This document shows, piece by piece, positions 1 through 9,320 of a stretch of 33,186 nt of DNA. The DNA comes from an uncultured Clostridia bacterium (GTDB lineage Bacteria > Bacillota > Clostridia > Oscillospirales > Ruminococcaceae): positions 1-33,186 of the forward strand of contig CANRFM010000022.1 in NCBI GenBank assembly GCA_947629905.1, given 5' to 3'. The position numbers and the translations under genes were made by a program. Every line of letters begins with the position of its first letter. The first letter of the stretch is position 1. The notes below the pieces were generated by a model. It did not search any database. It was not told where the DNA came from and worked only from the letters and a program-made list of their open reading frames with translations.

Positions 1-23
1 GCCCTTGAAATCTAATCAAGGGC
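1..23. terminator. Hairpin at left edge, terminator-like
   Basis: Perfect 8-bp inverted repeat (GCCCTTGA / TCAAGGGC) around a 7-base loop. No T-run follows on the + strand; on the minus strand the downstream side lies outside the window. It may end a transcript of a neighbouring gene beyond the edge. The bases from 24 to 230 hold no convincing gene. Confidence 0.35.
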
Positions 24-230
24 ATATAACGAAATAGTGTTTGTCCATAGTTTACATTTACTCTTTTTAACGAATGGCATAGCAGTTCCACAAGCAAGAA
101 GATTCGAGCTGTATTCCTTGCAAATGCAAAAGCAGGAAAATACAAAAGTACATCCTTCCGCAAGGCAGAAGATTTTTTCACACTGCAATGCATTTCCGCA
201 TAGACTGCAACATGAAAGGAGCGGATACTT

Positions 231-2066
231 ATGTGCGGAATTGCAGGGGTCATTTCTTTTGCGGAGAGCCTGCGGGATCAGGAGCGTATTTTTTACCGGA
301 TGCAGGACACGCTGCTGCGGCGGGGTCCTGACAGGCAGGGGATGTTTTTGACGGAACACGCTGCGCTGATCCACACAAGGCTTGCCGTCATCGACCCGGA
401 AAACGGCGCTCAGCCGATGCATTACTCAGACGGACAGGAAATTTACACGATCATTTACAACGGGGAACTGTACAACACCGAAGAACTCCGGCAGCAGCTT
501 ATCCAAAAGGGCTGCACCTTCGAGACACACACGGACACGGAGGTCCTCCTCAAAGCGTATGCGGTCTACGGCGAACGATGCACGGAACTGTGCAACGGCA
601 TTTTCGCCTTTGCAGTGTGGGAACATCACCGGCAGCAGCTGTTTTTAGCACGGGACAGGATCGGTGTCAAGCCGCTTTTCTACTGCCTGACCGGAAACAA
701 GCTGATCTTCGCTTCGGAATTAAAGGCGATCCTTGCCTATCCGGAAGTGCCGCATGAGATCGACATAAACGGTATCAGTCAGCTGCTTCTGTTCGGTCCG
801 GGCAGGACACCGGGCTGCGGGGTATTCAAGGGAATAGCGGAGCTGAAACCGGCGCACTGTGCTTACTATTCGCAGGCGGGGTTCGAGATGCACCCTTACT
901 GGTCGCTCAAAGCAGAGGAACACACCGAGAACTTCCAGCAGACGGCAGAACACGTGCGCTTCCTGCTGACGGATGCCGTGAAACGACAGCTCGTTTCCGA
1001 TGTGCCGATCGGGACATTTCTGTCCGGCGGACTGGATTCGAGCCTGATCTCGTCCATTGCAGCAAGGGAATTTGCCGCAGAGGGCAGGACACTGCACACA
1101 TTCTCAGTCGATTACCGGGACAATGACAAGTACTTCCGGAAAAGCAAATTTCAGCCGAACAGCGACCCCGCTTTCATCCGGCAGATGCAGGACTACCTGA
1201 AAGCACAGCACCACTGGACGGTCATCGACACACCCGCACTGGCAGCAGCACTGTTCGAGGCGGTGGATGCCCGTGACCTGCCGGGCATGGTGGATGTAGA
1301 TGCCTCCCTCCTGCTGTTCTGCAAAGAGATCCGGCAGTACGTCACCGTTGCGCTTTCCGGGGAGTGTGCGGATGAATTGTTCGGGGGCTACCCATGGTAC
1401 AGAGACCCGGAGATCCGGGCAGCTTACGGTTTTCCGTGGTCGCAGAGTACGGCATACCGGCTTTCCTTTGCGAAGCCCGAAATTGCGGAACTCCTTGCCG
1501 CACGCAAGGACGTTGATCAGGAGTACCAAGCGACCCTAAAACGGACTGCCCTGCTCAACGGCGAACCGCCCCTCGAACGGCGTATGCGTGAGATGATGCG
1601 CCTGAATTTAGATTGGTTCATGCAGACACTCCTTGACCGGAAAGACCGTATGTCCATGTACAGCGCCCTTGAAGTCCGTGTGCCGTTCTGCGATTACCGC
1701 ATTGCGCAGTATCTCTATAATATCCCGTGGGAATTCAAGGAGTATAAAGGCTATGAAAAGGGGCTGCTGCGGGAGGCGATGCGGGACTATCTGCCGGAAG
1801 AAATTCTCTGGCGGAAGAAAAGCCCCTACCCGAAAACCCACAACCCGAATTATCTCACGGCTGTCACGGAACTGCTTGCAGAACGCCTGAAAGCCCCGGA
1901 TGCGCCTGTCCTGCAATTTATCCGGCGGGATGCACTCGAACGGCTCATGTACGGCGAGGACAATGTGCAGTGGTACGGACAGTTGATGACGAAACCGCAG
2001 ACCATCGCCTACTTCCTGCAAATGGACTACTGGCTGGAAAAATATCAGGTGAAGATTTCTCTGTAA
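231..2066 (+). CDS. asnB: Asparagine synthase (glutamine-hydrolysing)
   Basis: Cytoplasmic class II glutamine amidotransferase making asparagine from aspartate, glutamine and ATP. The 611-residue protein opens MCGIAGV, placing the N-terminal nucleophile at Cys2 after Met removal. The glutaminase half covers about residues 1-210. The synthetase half carries the PP-loop SGGLDSS at 265-271 and the later SGECADELFGGYPW motif. Length fits bacterial AsnB. The start is fixed by AAAGGAG about 8 bases upstream and by the need for Cys at position 2. A weak TTGCAA-N17-TACAAA promoter-like pair lies at 118-146. The gene stands alone and faces dnaE with about 70 bases between the stops. Family is certain; whether the in vivo product is free asparagine or a peptide or glycan amide cannot be told from sequence. 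Confidence 0.95.
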   Translation: MCGIAGVISFAESLRDQERIFYRMQDTLLRRGPDRQGMFLTEHAALIHTRLAVIDPENGAQPMHYSDGQEIYTIIYNGELYNTEELRQQLIQKGCTFETHTDTEVLLKAYAVYGERCTELCNGIFAFAVWEHHRQQLFLARDRIGVKPLFYCLTGNKLIFASELKAILAYPEVPHEIDINGISQLLLFGPGRTPGCGVFKGIAELKPAHCAYYSQAGFEMHPYWSLKAEEHTENFQQTAEHVRFLLTDAVKRQLVSDVPIGTFLSGGLDSSLISSIAAREFAAEGRTLHTFSVDYRDNDKYFRKSKFQPNSDPAFIRQMQDYLKAQHHWTVIDTPALAAALFEAVDARDLPGMVDVDASLLLFCKEIRQYVTVALSGECADELFGGYPWYRDPEIRAAYGFPWSQSTAYRLSFAKPEIAELLAARKDVDQEYQATLKRTALLNGEPPLERRMREMMRLNLDWFMQTLLDRKDRMSMYSALEVRVPFCDYRIAQYLYNIPWEFKEYKGYEKGLLREAMRDYLPEEILWRKKSPYPKTHNPNYLTAVTELLAERLKAPDAPVLQFIRRDALERLMYGEDNVQWYGQLMTKPQTIAYFLQMDYWLEKYQVKISL

Positions 2067-2072
2067 AGGAAA

Positions 2073-2101
2073 CCGCCCTTACGCCGTCAGCGCAGGGGCG
2101 G
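2073..2101. terminator. Intergenic hairpin between convergent asnB and dnaE
   Basis: CCGCCC (2073-2078) pairs with GGGCGG (2096-2101), followed on + by AAATTTTG and on minus by TTTCCTTT. It sits between two converging stop codons and could terminate both transcripts. The T-tracts are short, so this is a moderate call. Confidence 0.45.
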
Positions 2102-2135
2102 AAATTTTGTAGGGAGACAGACAACGCTGTAACTG

Positions 2136-5100
2136 TTATCGTCCCATTCGTGGTATCAGTCCGATCTGTTCCGCCGGGAACACTTCGCACAGTGCCTGAT
2201 AAAAGGCATCGGAAACCGTTACACTCGGCAGTTTCGGGCGGGCATAGGCACGTTCTGCCGTCAGGTATGCAATGATCTCCGTCTCCCCCGGAAATGCCCT
2301 GCACACCGCCCCGACAGCCGCCAGAAAGCGGGAACTGTCCGGATTTAGCTTCAGGCAAAGCTGCATCTGCCGCAGCATCAGCGGAAAATCCGACTGCTCC
2401 CGGATGCTTTCACACAACAGACTGCAAGTCTCGTCCTTGTGGGAGATCTTTCCGGTCACGTATACGATCCGATCGGGATGCAGACGGCTCACGGATATGG
2501 CAAACAGTTTCGGAAATACCACACTGTCCACCGTACCGGAACTGTCCTCCAACTGCACAAATGCCATATCTTCGCCGTTTTTGGTACGATGGCGCTTGAC
2601 TTCCTGCACCTGACACAGCACAGACACCGCCGCTTTATCCGGCAGCTCCCCCACAGAAGCAAGCGGCTTGCAGTGCAGCAGCTTTCCCAGCCACCGGAAA
2701 CCGTCCAACGGATGCCCGGAAATATACATCCCCGTCGCTGCCTTTTCCATTTGCAGGCGCTGAAACAGGTCAAATTCCTCCGCATCCGGTATCTGCATAT
2801 CGCCTGCCGCAAGAGTATCCTCCCCGAACAGGCTCATCTGTCCCTCTATGCCAGCAGATTCCGGACCGCCGACAGCATCCATGACATTTTCAAAGTGCAG
2901 CAGCATCTGTTTCCGGTTGCAGTCAAGGCAATCCAGCGCCCCCGCCTGTATCAGCGGTTCGAGCGCACGTTTTGTCAGCCCCTGTCCGGACATTCTCCGG
3001 CAGAAATCCACAAAGCTGACAAACGCCCCCTTGCGCCGTTCGAGGGTGATCCTGTCGATCAGCCCTCTGCCAATGCCCTTGATCGCAAGCAGCCCGAAAA
3101 TCAGCTTCCCGTCCCGGAACGCAAAGCCCCATTCCCCCGTGTTCACATCCGGCGGTGAAAGCACAAGCCCTGCCTGCCGGCATTCCTCCATGTAGGCAAG
3201 CAGCTTGCCCGAATCGTGTATCACGCTTGTCATCAGCGCAGCCATATAGTCCCCGAAATAATGCGTTTTCAGGTAGGCAGTCTGATAGGAGACCAGCGCA
3301 TAACTCGCAGCATGGGATTTACAGAACGCATAGGAAGCAAAGCTCTCCATCTGGTCGAAAATACGGTTGGCAACGTCCTCCGGCACACCATTTGCCACAG
3401 CACCGACACAGCCGTCATTTTTCCCTGAACCATGCAGAAAGATCTCCCGCTCCTTGTGCAGTTCGCTCCTGTGCTTTTTCTTCGTCATGCTCCTGCGAAC
3501 AATATCTGCCCGCCCGTAAGAATACCCCGCAAGCTTCCGGCAGATCTCCATGACCTGTTCCTGATAGACAATGCAGCCATAAGTCAGGCTCAGAATGTCT
3601 TTCAGCAGGGGGTGCAGGTAGGTGACAGGCTGCTGCCCGTGACGGCGGCGGACATAATCCGAAATGGAATCCTTCGGACCGGGTCTGTACAAAGCAACAG
3701 CGGCAATGATGTCATCCATATTTTCCGGCTTGAGCTGCATGATAAAATTCCGCATTCCCGCACTTTCGAGCTGAAACACCCCGGATGTATCGCCCCTGCT
3801 GATGAGAGCATAGACTTCCGGGTCGTCCACTGGAATGTTGTTGACGGAAAATTCTGGTGTATGCCGCTGTATTGCCCGTTCCGTATCCCGGATGATCGTC
3901 AGATTGCGCAAGCCGAGGAAGTCCATTTTCAGCAGCCCCAGACGTTCCAGAACTGTCATGGTGTACTGCGTCTGCACGGTATCGCCGTTTTTCAGCAAAG
4001 GCACATAGTCGCTGACCGGAGAAGCCGCAATGACCACCCCTGCCGCATGGGTGCTTGTGTGGCGTGGCATCCCCTCGATCTGTGCAGCAAAATGCAGCAG
4101 GCTGTGTACCTGTTCATCGGTATCATACAGGGCTTTCAGTTCCTTTACTTCCGCCAGTGCTTCCGCAATCGTCATATCGAACCCGAACAGCTTGGCAACC
4201 TTATCACAAAGCCCGTAGGGTATCCCCAGTACACGCCCGACATCCCGCACGGCAGCTTTCGCTTTCAGGGTATCGAAGGCAACGATTTCGGCAACATGAT
4301 CGCTGCCATAGCGGTTTACCACATATTCCTTGACCTTGTATCTGCCCTCGATGCAGAAGTCAATGTCAAAGTCCGGCATACTGACCCGTTCCGGATTCAG
4401 AAAGCGCTCAAACAGCAGCTTTCCGGCGATCGGATCAATGCTGGTGATCCCGATACAGTAAGCGCACAGACTGCCAGCCCCCGAACCTCTGCCCGGTCCG
4501 ACAGGAATATCCTGCATCCGGGCATAACGGATAAAATCCCACACGATCAGGTAATAATCCACAAACCCCATCTGTTCGATGACCTGCATTTCATAGTGCA
4601 GCCTGTTTTCGATCTCGGGGGTGATATGTTCCCCGTACCGCTTGTGCATTCCCTTTTCGCAGAGCGAGCGGAAAAAAGCCGTATTATCCGTCACACCGTC
4701 CTGCACAAAATGCGGCAGCTTTCTCTCCCCGAACACAAGATCCACATGACAGCGTTCTGCAATGCGTTTAGTATTGGCGATCGCTTCCGGGCAATTGGCG
4801 AACAGGGCAGCCATTTCTTCAGTGCTTTTCAGGTAGTATTCATTCCCGGAAAAGCCCATGCTGTTCGGTTCTTGGAGCGTCGTTCCGGTCTGGATGCAGA
4901 GCAGCACTTTCTGCATCTGCGCATCCGAACGTTTCAGGTAGTGTGCATCATTGGTCGCAACGAGCGGAATGCCCGTTTCCCCCGCAAGCCGCAGAAGCAA
5001 GGGCAAGATCTGCTTTTCCTCCGGAATGCCGTGGTTCTGTATTTCGAGAAAGAAATTGTCCGCCCCGAACAGCTCCCTGTACCACAGCGCCGTCTGCTTT

Positions 5101-5570
5101 GCCCCCGCATAGTCCCTGTCGAGCAGCAGCCTTGGGATCTCACCCGAAAGGCAGGCAGACAGGCAGATCAGTCCCTTGTGATATTGCTGCAGCAAAGCCC
5201 GGTCGACCCTCGGCTTTTTGTAAAACCCCTCTGTATTGGCAAAAGAGACCAGCTTGACCAAATTCCGGTAGCCCTCTTCATTTTCACACAGCAGCACAAG
5301 ATGATAGCTCTTGCCGTCCAGCGTCTGCTCTTTGTCAAAGCGGCTGCGCTGCGCCACATAGACCTCACAGCCGATAATGGGCTGAATGCCGGCTTCCTTC
5401 GCCGCATCATAGAAGGCAACAGCCGCAAACAAATTGCCGTGATCTGTCACGGCAACTGCTGTCTGCCCGAGGGCTTTTACCTGTTCCACCAGTGCTTCGA
5501 TACGGCACGCACCGTCGAGCAGACTGTATTCACTGTGTACGTGCAGGTGTACAAAGGCATCATTTGTCAT
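2136..5570 (-). CDS. dnaE: DNA polymerase III subunit alpha (DnaE)
   Basis: Replicative C-family DNA polymerase subunit, 1144 residues from the chosen start. The N-terminal PHP domain starts with HLHVHSEYSLLDG. The polymerase domain has the catalytic aspartate motif PDFDIDF at 399-405, in the same place as in E. coli alpha, and GPGRGSGAGSL ahead of it. A helix-hairpin-helix region and a C-terminal OB-fold (sequence around VSVLCQVQEVKRHRTKNGE) follow. An in-frame Met 33 bases upstream exists, but the ATG at 5570 has GGAGGAGG 8 bases before it and begins directly at the PHP domain. The start overlaps the end of whiA by 11 bases, so its ribosome site lies inside whiA and the two are probably translationally coupled. 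It is the last gene of the long minus-strand operon. Firmicutes usually also carry PolC, which is not in this window. Confidence 0.95.
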   Translation of the reverse strand: MTNDAFVHLHVHSEYSLLDGACRIEALVEQVKALGQTAVAVTDHGNLFAAVAFYDAAKEAGIQPIIGCEVYVAQRSRFDKEQTLDGKSYHLVLLCENEEGYRNLVKLVSFANTEGFYKKPRVDRALLQQYHKGLICLSACLSGEIPRLLLDRDYAGAKQTALWYRELFGADNFFLEIQNHGIPEEKQILPLLLRLAGETGIPLVATNDAHYLKRSDAQMQKVLLCIQTGTTLQEPNSMGFSGNEYYLKSTEEMAALFANCPEAIANTKRIAERCHVDLVFGERKLPHFVQDGVTDNTAFFRSLCEKGMHKRYGEHITPEIENRLHYEMQVIEQMGFVDYYLIVWDFIRYARMQDIPVGPGRGSGAGSLCAYCIGITSIDPIAGKLLFERFLNPERVSMPDFDIDFCIEGRYKVKEYVVNRYGSDHVAEIVAFDTLKAKAAVRDVGRVLGIPYGLCDKVAKLFGFDMTIAEALAEVKELKALYDTDEQVHSLLHFAAQIEGMPRHTSTHAAGVVIAASPVSDYVPLLKNGDTVQTQYTMTVLERLGLLKMDFLGLRNLTIIRDTERAIQRHTPEFSVNNIPVDDPEVYALISRGDTSGVFQLESAGMRNFIMQLKPENMDDIIAAVALYRPGPKDSISDYVRRRHGQQPVTYLHPLLKDILSLTYGCIVYQEQVMEICRKLAGYSYGRADIVRRSMTKKKHRSELHKEREIFLHGSGKNDGCVGAVANGVPEDVANRIFDQMESFASYAFCKSHAASYALVSYQTAYLKTHYFGDYMAALMTSVIHDSGKLLAYMEECRQAGLVLSPPDVNTGEWGFAFRDGKLIFGLLAIKGIGRGLIDRITLERRKGAFVSFVDFCRRMSGQGLTKRALEPLIQAGALDCLDCNRKQMLLHFENVMDAVGGPESAGIEGQMSLFGEDTLAAGDMQIPDAEEFDLFQRLQMEKAATGMYISGHPLDGFRWLGKLLHCKPLASVGELPDKAAVSVLCQVQEVKRHRTKNGEDMAFVQLEDSSGTVDSVVFPKLFAISVSRLHPDRIVYVTGKISHKDETCSLLCESIREQSDFPLMLRQMQLCLKLNPDSSRFLAAVGAVCRAFPGETEIIAYLTAERAYARPKLPSVTVSDAFYQALCEVFPAEQIGLIPRMGR

Positions 5571-6477
5571 GCGGTGTTCCTCCTCCCATATACTGTCCGG
5601 CAATGGCAGAAATACGCTGAAACCGATGATTCACCCCGGAACGTCCGATCGGCTTTTTCAGCATTTCCCCCAGTTCCTGCAAGCTGAGATGCGGATTTTC
5701 GAGCCGCAGTTCCGCCAGCTCCCGCAGCTCCGGAGAAAGCGACTGCAAACCGCCGTGCTGCTGTATCAGTACAATTTCCCGGCACTGCCGCTCCGAAGCC
5801 TTGATGACCTTGTCAATATTTGCCATGTCGCAGTTGTTCATGCGGTTGACATGGTTCTTGACTTCCTTGTCGATCTGAATATCGATCAGGTCGAGCGTGC
5901 ATTTCTGTGCGCCCATGAAAGTCAGCAGGTCGCCGATCTCCTCATACATTTTCAGGTAGGCAGACCATGCATAGCGGCGCTGTGTCACATTCGGGTGAAC
6001 GCCAACGCTGTAAAGAATGTCGCACAAGTCACGGCAGAGCAGCTCCGTGGGGGCTGTGAATTCAAGGTGATAGTCCTTTTCCGGGTCGGTCATGCTCCCG
6101 CACGTCAGGAACACCCCGCCCAGAAATGTGCCCATGCTGTTGTTGGGCAGATTTCGCATATCTATCCGGCGTTCTTCGTGAATATGAAATGTATGCCGGA
6201 CAGTTGCTGCCTGTCCGGCATCTGTGACCCGGTAGATATACAGCGTACTTCCGTTCTTCCGGGGTTTTTCTTCGATTTGCAACGTGACGGACGGAAAGAT
6301 CGTATGCATCAGCGCAGTAAAGACGGCACGGAACACATCGCTCTCACTTTTCAGACAGATGCTGTCCCGGCTGACTGCTCTGCCGTAGAGCAGCATCCCG
6401 TACAGACAGGCAAAACGCTTGTCCTGATCGGTGATCGTACTGCGGATACATTCCCGCACCTGATGCGAAAAAGACAT
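5560..6477 (-). CDS. whiA: DNA-binding protein WhiA
   Basis: WhiA-family protein of 305 residues, close to the usual 310-316. The N-terminal half has the degenerate LAGLIDADG homing-endonuclease fold typical of the family, with the conserved stretch NNSMGTFLGGVFLTCGSMTDP near residues 100-130. The C-terminal helix-turn-helix reads LSPELRELAELRLENPHLSLQ and continues into the KPIGRSGVNHRFQRI end motif. WhiA is a transcription factor for sporulation division in actinomycetes; in Bacillus it affects division and chromosome segregation. It lies 14 bases after rapZ with ribosome site GAAGGTGCGGAG. In many Firmicutes yvcK sits between rapZ and whiA, and here there is no room for it. Confidence 0.93.
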   Translation of the reverse strand: MSFSHQVRECIRSTITDQDKRFACLYGMLLYGRAVSRDSICLKSESDVFRAVFTALMHTIFPSVTLQIEEKPRKNGSTLYIYRVTDAGQAATVRHTFHIHEERRIDMRNLPNNSMGTFLGGVFLTCGSMTDPEKDYHLEFTAPTELLCRDLCDILYSVGVHPNVTQRRYAWSAYLKMYEEIGDLLTFMGAQKCTLDLIDIQIDKEVKNHVNRMNNCDMANIDKVIKASERQCREIVLIQQHGGLQSLSPELRELAELRLENPHLSLQELGEMLKKPIGRSGVNHRFQRISAIAGQYMGGGTPHDK

Positions 6478-6491
6478 CTCCGCACCTTCTT

Positions 6492-7355
6492 TCAGCGATT
6501 CTTGGTAATATCTCGGTGCAGTTTGTGTACCCGGTAGCCCTGTTCCCGGAGCGCATCTCCCACCAGTTCCGCAAATGTCACGCTCCGATGCTTGCCGCCC
6601 GTGCAGCCGAACGCCACCACGAGCTGACTCTTTCCCTCCGCAATATAAAGCGGCAGCAGAAATTGCAGCAGATCTTCGATCTTCGACAGCAATGTTTTAG
6701 ACTGCTCCGACTGCATCACATAATTCCGCACACAGTCCTCACAACCGGTATGTGTTTTCAGTTCGGGCACATAAAAGGGATTCGGCAGACAGCGCACGTC
6801 AAAGACGAGATCAGAATCCCCGGCAATGCCGTATTTATAGCCGAACGACATGACCTTGACCAGCAAGGAATCTGCCGTATTATCCAGAAAAAGCCCCCGT
6901 ATCTCCTCACCGAGCTGTGCCGTACTCAGCCCGGAAGTCTCGATAAAATAATCTGCCCTCGCATGGAGCGGCGCAAGCAGCGCACGTTCCTGTGCGATCG
7001 CCTCCGAGATCGAGCCGTACTTGCTGCTCAGCGGATGGCGGCGGCGGGTCTCCTTATAGCGCCGCAGCAGCACCTCATCGGATGCTTCCGTAAAGATGAC
7101 CTTGACCTGACCGGGCATATTGGCTTTCAGGCTGCGGATGGCATTGTCGATCTCTGAAAACATATCCCCCGTCCGGATATCCACCGCAATGGCGACCTTG
7201 TTCAGGCTGCCCTCTGCCTGTCCGCAGATATCCACAATTTTGGGTATCAGCAGCGGCGGCAGATTGTCAATGCAATAGAACCCGATATCCTCCATGACCC
7301 GCATAGCTGTGGACTTGCCCGAACCGGACATCCCCGTGATAATGACAAGCTGCAT
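6492..7355 (-). CDS. rapZ: RNase adapter / nucleotide-binding protein RapZ (YvcJ)
   Basis: P-loop ATP/GTP-binding protein of 287 residues, usual family length. The Walker A motif GMSGSGKS occupies residues 8-15 right at the N terminus, and the C-terminal domain carries the family signature GCTGGKHRSV. In E. coli RapZ controls glucosamine-6-phosphate synthase through small RNAs; in Bacillus YvcJ is linked to competence and its targets are less clear. The start has AGGAGG 8 bases upstream. It lies 16 bases after murB and 14 before whiA, in the middle of the operon, consistent with a link between wall-precursor supply and carbon signalling. Confidence 0.93.
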   Translation of the reverse strand: MQLVIITGMSGSGKSTAMRVMEDIGFYCIDNLPPLLIPKIVDICGQAEGSLNKVAIAVDIRTGDMFSEIDNAIRSLKANMPGQVKVIFTEASDEVLLRRYKETRRRHPLSSKYGSISEAIAQERALLAPLHARADYFIETSGLSTAQLGEEIRGLFLDNTADSLLVKVMSFGYKYGIAGDSDLVFDVRCLPNPFYVPELKTHTGCEDCVRNYVMQSEQSKTLLSKIEDLLQFLLPLYIAEGKSQLVVAFGCTGGKHRSVTFAELVGDALREQGYRVHKLHRDITKNR

Positions 7356-7371
7356 TCTGTTCCTCCTGCAA

Positions 7372-8283
7372 TTATTCCGGCTTCACACCGAGCAGAACCG
7401 GCTCCAGTTCCAGCACATAGCCGGTCTTTTCCTGTACTTCCTGCTGTACGGTCTGACAAAGGGCAAGCACGTCTGCGCAGGTCGCACCGCCCGTATTCAC
7501 CACAAAGCCTGCGTGTTTTTCGCTCACCTGCGCACCGCCGACACGTCTCCCACGCAGACCGCACTGGTCGATCAGCAAAGAAGCATAACTCCCCGCAGGA
7601 CGCTTGAATGTACTCCCTGCACTCGGAAAGTTAAGGGGCTGCTTTTCGCTGCGTCTGGCAAGCAGGGCAGACATTTCGTCTGTGATCTGCTTTGGGTCGC
7701 CCGGATGCAGTTCCACCGTCACCGAAAGAACGATGCCCGGCTCTTCCATGAACCGGCTATGCCGGTAGGAAAGGGCAAGCGCATCTTTCTCTGCCGTATG
7801 GATATTGCCGTCCGCATCCATAAAGCGGCAGGAGGTCACAATATCCCGCATTTCGTAGCCGTAAGCGCCCGCATTCATGAACAGTGCGCCCCCGATCGTT
7901 CCGGGGATACCGGAAAGCCCCTCCATGCCGGAAAGCCCTGCCTGCGCCGCTATCCCGGACACCCTTGCCAGTGAAGCCCCTGCCTGACAGGTGAGAACAC
8001 ACCCGTCCGCTGTCACCCCGGAAAAGCCGTCCCCGATGTGCAGGATCAGCCCCTCATAGCCCGTATCGGCTGCAAGGACATTACTGCCCTTCCCCAGCAC
8101 GAAACAGGGCTTACCCGCACGGGTACAGCGCTGCACCAGAATACGCAGCATCTCCTCATCGGCAATTTCTGCCCAGTAAGCGGCATTTCCGCCGATGCGG
8201 AACGTCGTGTGCTCCGATAGCGGCACGTGTCTCTGTAATGTGATTCCATGCTCCTGTTTCAGCTGTGCAAGCAGTGCCTCCAT
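7372..8283 (-). CDS. murB: UDP-N-acetylenolpyruvoylglucosamine reductase
   Basis: FAD-dependent cytoplasmic enzyme that reduces UDP-GlcNAc-enolpyruvate to UDP-MurNAc with NADPH, the second committed step of peptidoglycan synthesis. The protein has 303 residues, the same as Bacillus MurB. Visible motifs are the early TTFRIGGNA (FAD fold), GKGSNVL at 64-70, the flavin-binding LSGIPGTIGGALFMNAGAYG, and the active-site stretch PSAGSTFKRPAG followed by QVSEKHAGFVVN. The compact form fits type II MurB. AGGAGG lies 7 bases before the ATG. It follows hprK by 21 bases and precedes rapZ by 16. Confidence 0.95.
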   Translation of the reverse strand: MEALLAQLKQEHGITLQRHVPLSEHTTFRIGGNAAYWAEIADEEMLRILVQRCTRAGKPCFVLGKGSNVLAADTGYEGLILHIGDGFSGVTADGCVLTCQAGASLARVSGIAAQAGLSGMEGLSGIPGTIGGALFMNAGAYGYEMRDIVTSCRFMDADGNIHTAEKDALALSYRHSRFMEEPGIVLSVTVELHPGDPKQITDEMSALLARRSEKQPLNFPSAGSTFKRPAGSYASLLIDQCGLRGRRVGGAQVSEKHAGFVVNTGGATCADVLALCQTVQQEVQEKTGYVLELEPVLLGVKPE

Positions 8284-8304
8284 GGTGTTCCTCCTGTATG
8301 TAGT

Positions 8305-9267
8305 TTAATACAAAGCATCATAGTCCTTGACAGTTTCTGTAGCTTCCATATCCATGCCAAGCCTGTCAAGCAGTTCTGTTGCTGCGTTGTAGCCCATTTT
8401 TTTCTGACGGTTGTTCATGGCAGCAACTTCTAAAATGACCGCAAGGTTTCTGCCGGGCTTGACAGGTATCGTCAGCGACGGCACTTTTACGCCCAAGATA
8501 GACGCATACTGCGTATCTACACCCATCCGGTCGTAGATTTTTTCCGGATTCCAGAGTTCCATTTCCACCACTAAATCAATCTTTTCCGTCACCTTGACAG
8601 CGCCCATACCAAACAGCCTGCGGGCGTTGATGATACCGATACCACGCAGTTCCAGAAAGTGCCGGATATTGTCCGGCGAAGAACCGACAAGGCTGATGTT
8701 GGACACCTTGCGGATCTCCACGGCATCATCTGCCACAAGGCGGTGACCACGCTTGACCAGTTCGATTGCCGTTTCGCTCTTGCCGACACCGCTCTCACCG
8801 GTCAGGAACACGCCCTCGCCGTAAATTTCGATCAGCACACCGTGCCGTGTGATACGGGGTGCCAGATTGAGGTTCAGGAAAGCGATCAGCCCGGCAATGA
8901 AATTGGAAGTGCTGTCCTTACTGCGCAGCAGCGGAACATTGTATTTCTGAGCAAGTTCGAGCATTTCCGAAAAATACGGCAGCTCCCGTGCGATGATGAG
9001 CGCCGGCAGTTTCTGAGAGAACAGCAGCTCCAGCCGTTCCCGCCGGGTCTTTTCATCAATGGTCGATAAATAGGCAAATTCCATCTTACCGATGATCTGG
9101 ATACGCTCCGGGTTGAAGTACTCATAGAACCCCATGAGCTGTAAACCCGGACGGTTGACATCATTTTCATCAATGAGCAGCTCGGCAGGGTCTTTCGGGG
9201 TATAGATGACCTCGAGCTTGAATTCATTGATGATTTTTTTCAGGGATATGGTAAATTTTTCAGACAT
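8305..9267 (-). CDS. hprK: HPr kinase/phosphorylase
   Basis: Bifunctional enzyme that phosphorylates and dephosphorylates Ser46 of HPr, setting carbon catabolite repression in Gram-positive bacteria. From the ATG at 9267 the protein has 320 residues, near the usual 310. The N-terminal regulatory domain runs to about 130; the kinase domain has Walker A GESGVGKS at 157-164 and the family signature ELRGIGIINARRLFG downstream. The upstream in-frame Met at 9384 would overlap the previous gene and lacks family sequence, while 9267 has AAAGGAG 10 bases upstream and begins MSEKFTISLKKI like its homologues. It lies 53 bases after the glycosidase-like gene. Confidence 0.95.
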   Translation of the reverse strand: MSEKFTISLKKIINEFKLEVIYTPKDPAELLIDENDVNRPGLQLMGFYEYFNPERIQIIGKMEFAYLSTIDEKTRRERLELLFSQKLPALIIARELPYFSEMLELAQKYNVPLLRSKDSTSNFIAGLIAFLNLNLAPRITRHGVLIEIYGEGVFLTGESGVGKSETAIELVKRGHRLVADDAVEIRKVSNISLVGSSPDNIRHFLELRGIGIINARRLFGMGAVKVTEKIDLVVEMELWNPEKIYDRMGVDTQYASILGVKVPSLTIPVKPGRNLAVILEVAAMNNRQKKMGYNAATELLDRLGMDMEATETVKDYDALY

Positions 9268-9320
9268 TGCCCTCACTCCTTTATGATATGCACACACCGG
9301 AATCAGCATTCCGGAACGTT

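Noticed and set aside
3432-5687. Long + strand open frame (751 codons) opposite dnaE
   Set aside because: It is fully antisense to a certain DnaE gene with all its motifs; the translation has no family pattern and no ribosome site. High G+C codon bias makes such shadows common.
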